A DNA stretch of 64,000 nucleotides from assembly GCF_012062845.1 (NCBI RefSeq), contig NZ_WWNB01000001.1:292160-356159 (forward strand), read 5' to 3'. Source of the stretch: Halomonas salinarum. Its GTDB lineage: Bacteria > Pseudomonadota > Gammaproteobacteria > Pseudomonadales > Halomonadaceae. Positions 63,030 through 64,000 of the stretch are shown here, piece by piece. The notes below the pieces were generated by a model. That model did no database searches, was not told the origin of the DNA, and was given only the letters and a program-made list of their open reading frames with translations. Both the position numbers and the translations under genes were made by a program. The first letter of the stretch is position 1. Every line of letters starts with the position of its first letter.

Positions 63030-63868
63030 CCGAACATGACGACCTGGACATGCTGGCCGCCGAATACGCGCTGGGCACCCTGGACGCCGATGCGCGCGCC
63101 GAGGTCGCAAAACGTCGCCAGCAGGAACCCGAGCTGGACGCGCTGATTGTTGCCTGGGAATCACGTCTCGCCCCTCTGAGCGATGAGGTGGCATCGGTGA
63201 CACCCGACCCCGAGCTTCGCGAGAGAATCGTGCAGCGCATCGATGCGATCGAAGCCGAGGCCCGCTCACCACAAGCGGCCCCCGAACAAAGAACGACGAG
63301 CTCAATCGATACGACCGACACGGCTGGCACGACCGACAAGACCGATAAGAGCACTCAAGGCGACGAGCGCCAGCCCACGAGTGCGCAGGTGGCGAACCTG
63401 CGTAAGCGGCTGGTGCGTTGGCAATGGGGCACCGGCCTTGCAAGCGCCGCCGCGCTGCTACTCGCCGTGATTTTGGTCACGCCCATGGGCAGTGCCCCCG
63501 GCGAGCCCCCCTTCGTCGCCGTATTCCAGGAAGACGATCGCCAGCCGGCCTTCATGCTGTCCGTCGATCTTTCCAGCCGTCAGATGCACGTGCTGCCGGT
63601 CACCGCAGAGCCGTTAGCGGACAAGTCCTATCAGCTTTGGATCAAGGATGACTCGCTGGGCCCCAACCCCCGCTCCGTCGGCGTGCTGAACGATGACATG
63701 AGCCTGGATAGCCGCGCCCTGAGTGACTACGACCCGGCGCTGCTCAAGCGAGCGACCTTCGGCATCAGCATCGAACCCAGCGGTGGCTCCCCCACGGGCC
63801 AACCCACCGGCCCCGCCATACATGGCTATCTCTACCCCACCGATCAGGCGGGCGGCCAGCGGCTGTAA
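63026..63868 (+). CDS. Anti-sigma factor with RskA-type C-terminal domain
   Basis: A 280-residue single-pass membrane protein. The N-terminal about 75 residues form an anti-sigma domain (DDLDMLAAEYALGTLDADAR), followed by a Thr/Asp/Lys-rich linker, one membrane helix (WGTGLASAAALLLAVILV, near residues 135-152) and a periplasmic RskA-like domain (YQLWIKDDSLGPNPRSVGVL). It likely sequesters the sigma factor encoded upstream until a stress signal. Overlaps it by four bases. The 132 bases after it hold nothing recognisable. Confidence 0.9.
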   Translation: MTEHDDLDMLAAEYALGTLDADARAEVAKRRQQEPELDALIVAWESRLAPLSDEVASVTPDPELRERIVQRIDAIEAEARSPQAAPEQRTTSSIDTTDTAGTTDKTDKSTQGDERQPTSAQVANLRKRLVRWQWGTGLASAAALLLAVILVTPMGSAPGEPPFVAVFQEDDRQPAFMLSVDLSSRQMHVLPVTAEPLADKSYQLWIKDDSLGPNPRSVGVLNDDMSLDSRALSDYDPALLKRATFGISIEPSGGSPTGQPTGPAIHGYLYPTDQAGGQRL

Positions 63869-64000
63869 TTTTTGGTTCATCGCAGACTGGCGTGAAAGCG
63901 AAGTGGTCTTAGGTAGAGACGGGATAGAGAAACGACGGTAAATCCGAGTAAGCTGATGTTCACCACAAACGTCTGCTCACGGATACCGCCGTTGCCATGG

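Overview
This GC-rich 64 kb window reads as the chromosome of a marine or halophilic gammaproteobacterium. Halomonas or a close relative fits best, judging by the gene set, the protein sequences and the interspersed repeat families. That placement is inference, because no rRNA gene lies in the window. I found no tRNA, CRISPR array, prophage or complete insertion sequence.

Layout. (1) 1-11.9 kb is a pentose and sugar-acid catabolism locus: the end of a TRAP permease, two different FAH-fold proteins flanking a ketoglutaric-semialdehyde-type dehydrogenase, and, on the other strand, an SMP-30 lactonase, the AraFGH arabinose ABC importer and an aldose 1-epimerase, with a divergent GbpR-like LysR regulator. 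Together they suggest non-phosphorylative oxidation of L-arabinose/D-xylose to 2-oxoglutarate; the sugar dehydrogenase and aldonate dehydratase are not in view. (2) 11.9-21.4 kb is mixed housekeeping: EamA transporter, DEAD-box helicase, YaiI protein followed by an unusual 163-bp tandem amplification of its own 3' end, glutathionyl-hydroquinone-reductase-like GST, LysR/pirin divergent pair and an M23 endopeptidase. (3) 21.4-33.3 kb starts with a nitrate/nitrite transporter, then an SDR, a LysE/MocR pair, a dienelactone hydrolase, an ABC exporter, peroxiredoxin and CbpA/CbpM. (4) 32.4-42.9 kb is the assimilatory nitrate/nitrite reduction locus: cobA and nasA leftward; nasT, nasS, a FAD reductase, nirB and nirD rightward. 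(5) 43-53 kb holds PhoH, a zinc ribbon protein, a methyltransferase, an esterase, an SLC13 transporter, a cold-shock gene, a MITE-like element, an L,D-transpeptidase-like protein and a GltB-like FMN protein. (6) 53-57.3 kb is an arsenic cluster (arsR, GAPDH, arsJ, ynfA, and acr3 on the opposite strand). (7) 57.5-64 kb has a second cold-shock gene, two glutamylcyclotransferases, a class II aldolase, a broken dehydrogenase, an XRE-cupin regulator with RhtA-like exporter, and an ECF sigma/anti-sigma pair.

The strongest non-coding signal is regulatory. nasA, the reductase-nirB operon and the distant nitrate transporter each have a sigma-54-like -24/-12 element followed by RNA hairpins with six-base loops carrying A1 and G4, the known recognition mark of ANTAR proteins such as NasT. 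In the first two cases the second hairpin overlaps the 5' arm of an intrinsic terminator, the arrangement expected for NasT antitermination. nasT and nasS lie between them behind a fourth sigma-54-like element. This describes a complete nitrate-responsive RNA switch regulon visible from sequence alone.

The repeat content is also notable: the yaiI 3'-end amplification, two copies of a roughly 90-bp imperfect palindromic element (one between nirB and nirD), a 130-bp MITE-like element with 12-bp terminal inverted repeats, and a 14-bp tandem repeat. Two gene remnants (homocysteine S-methyltransferase and a GhrA-like dehydrogenase) mark sites of past deletion.
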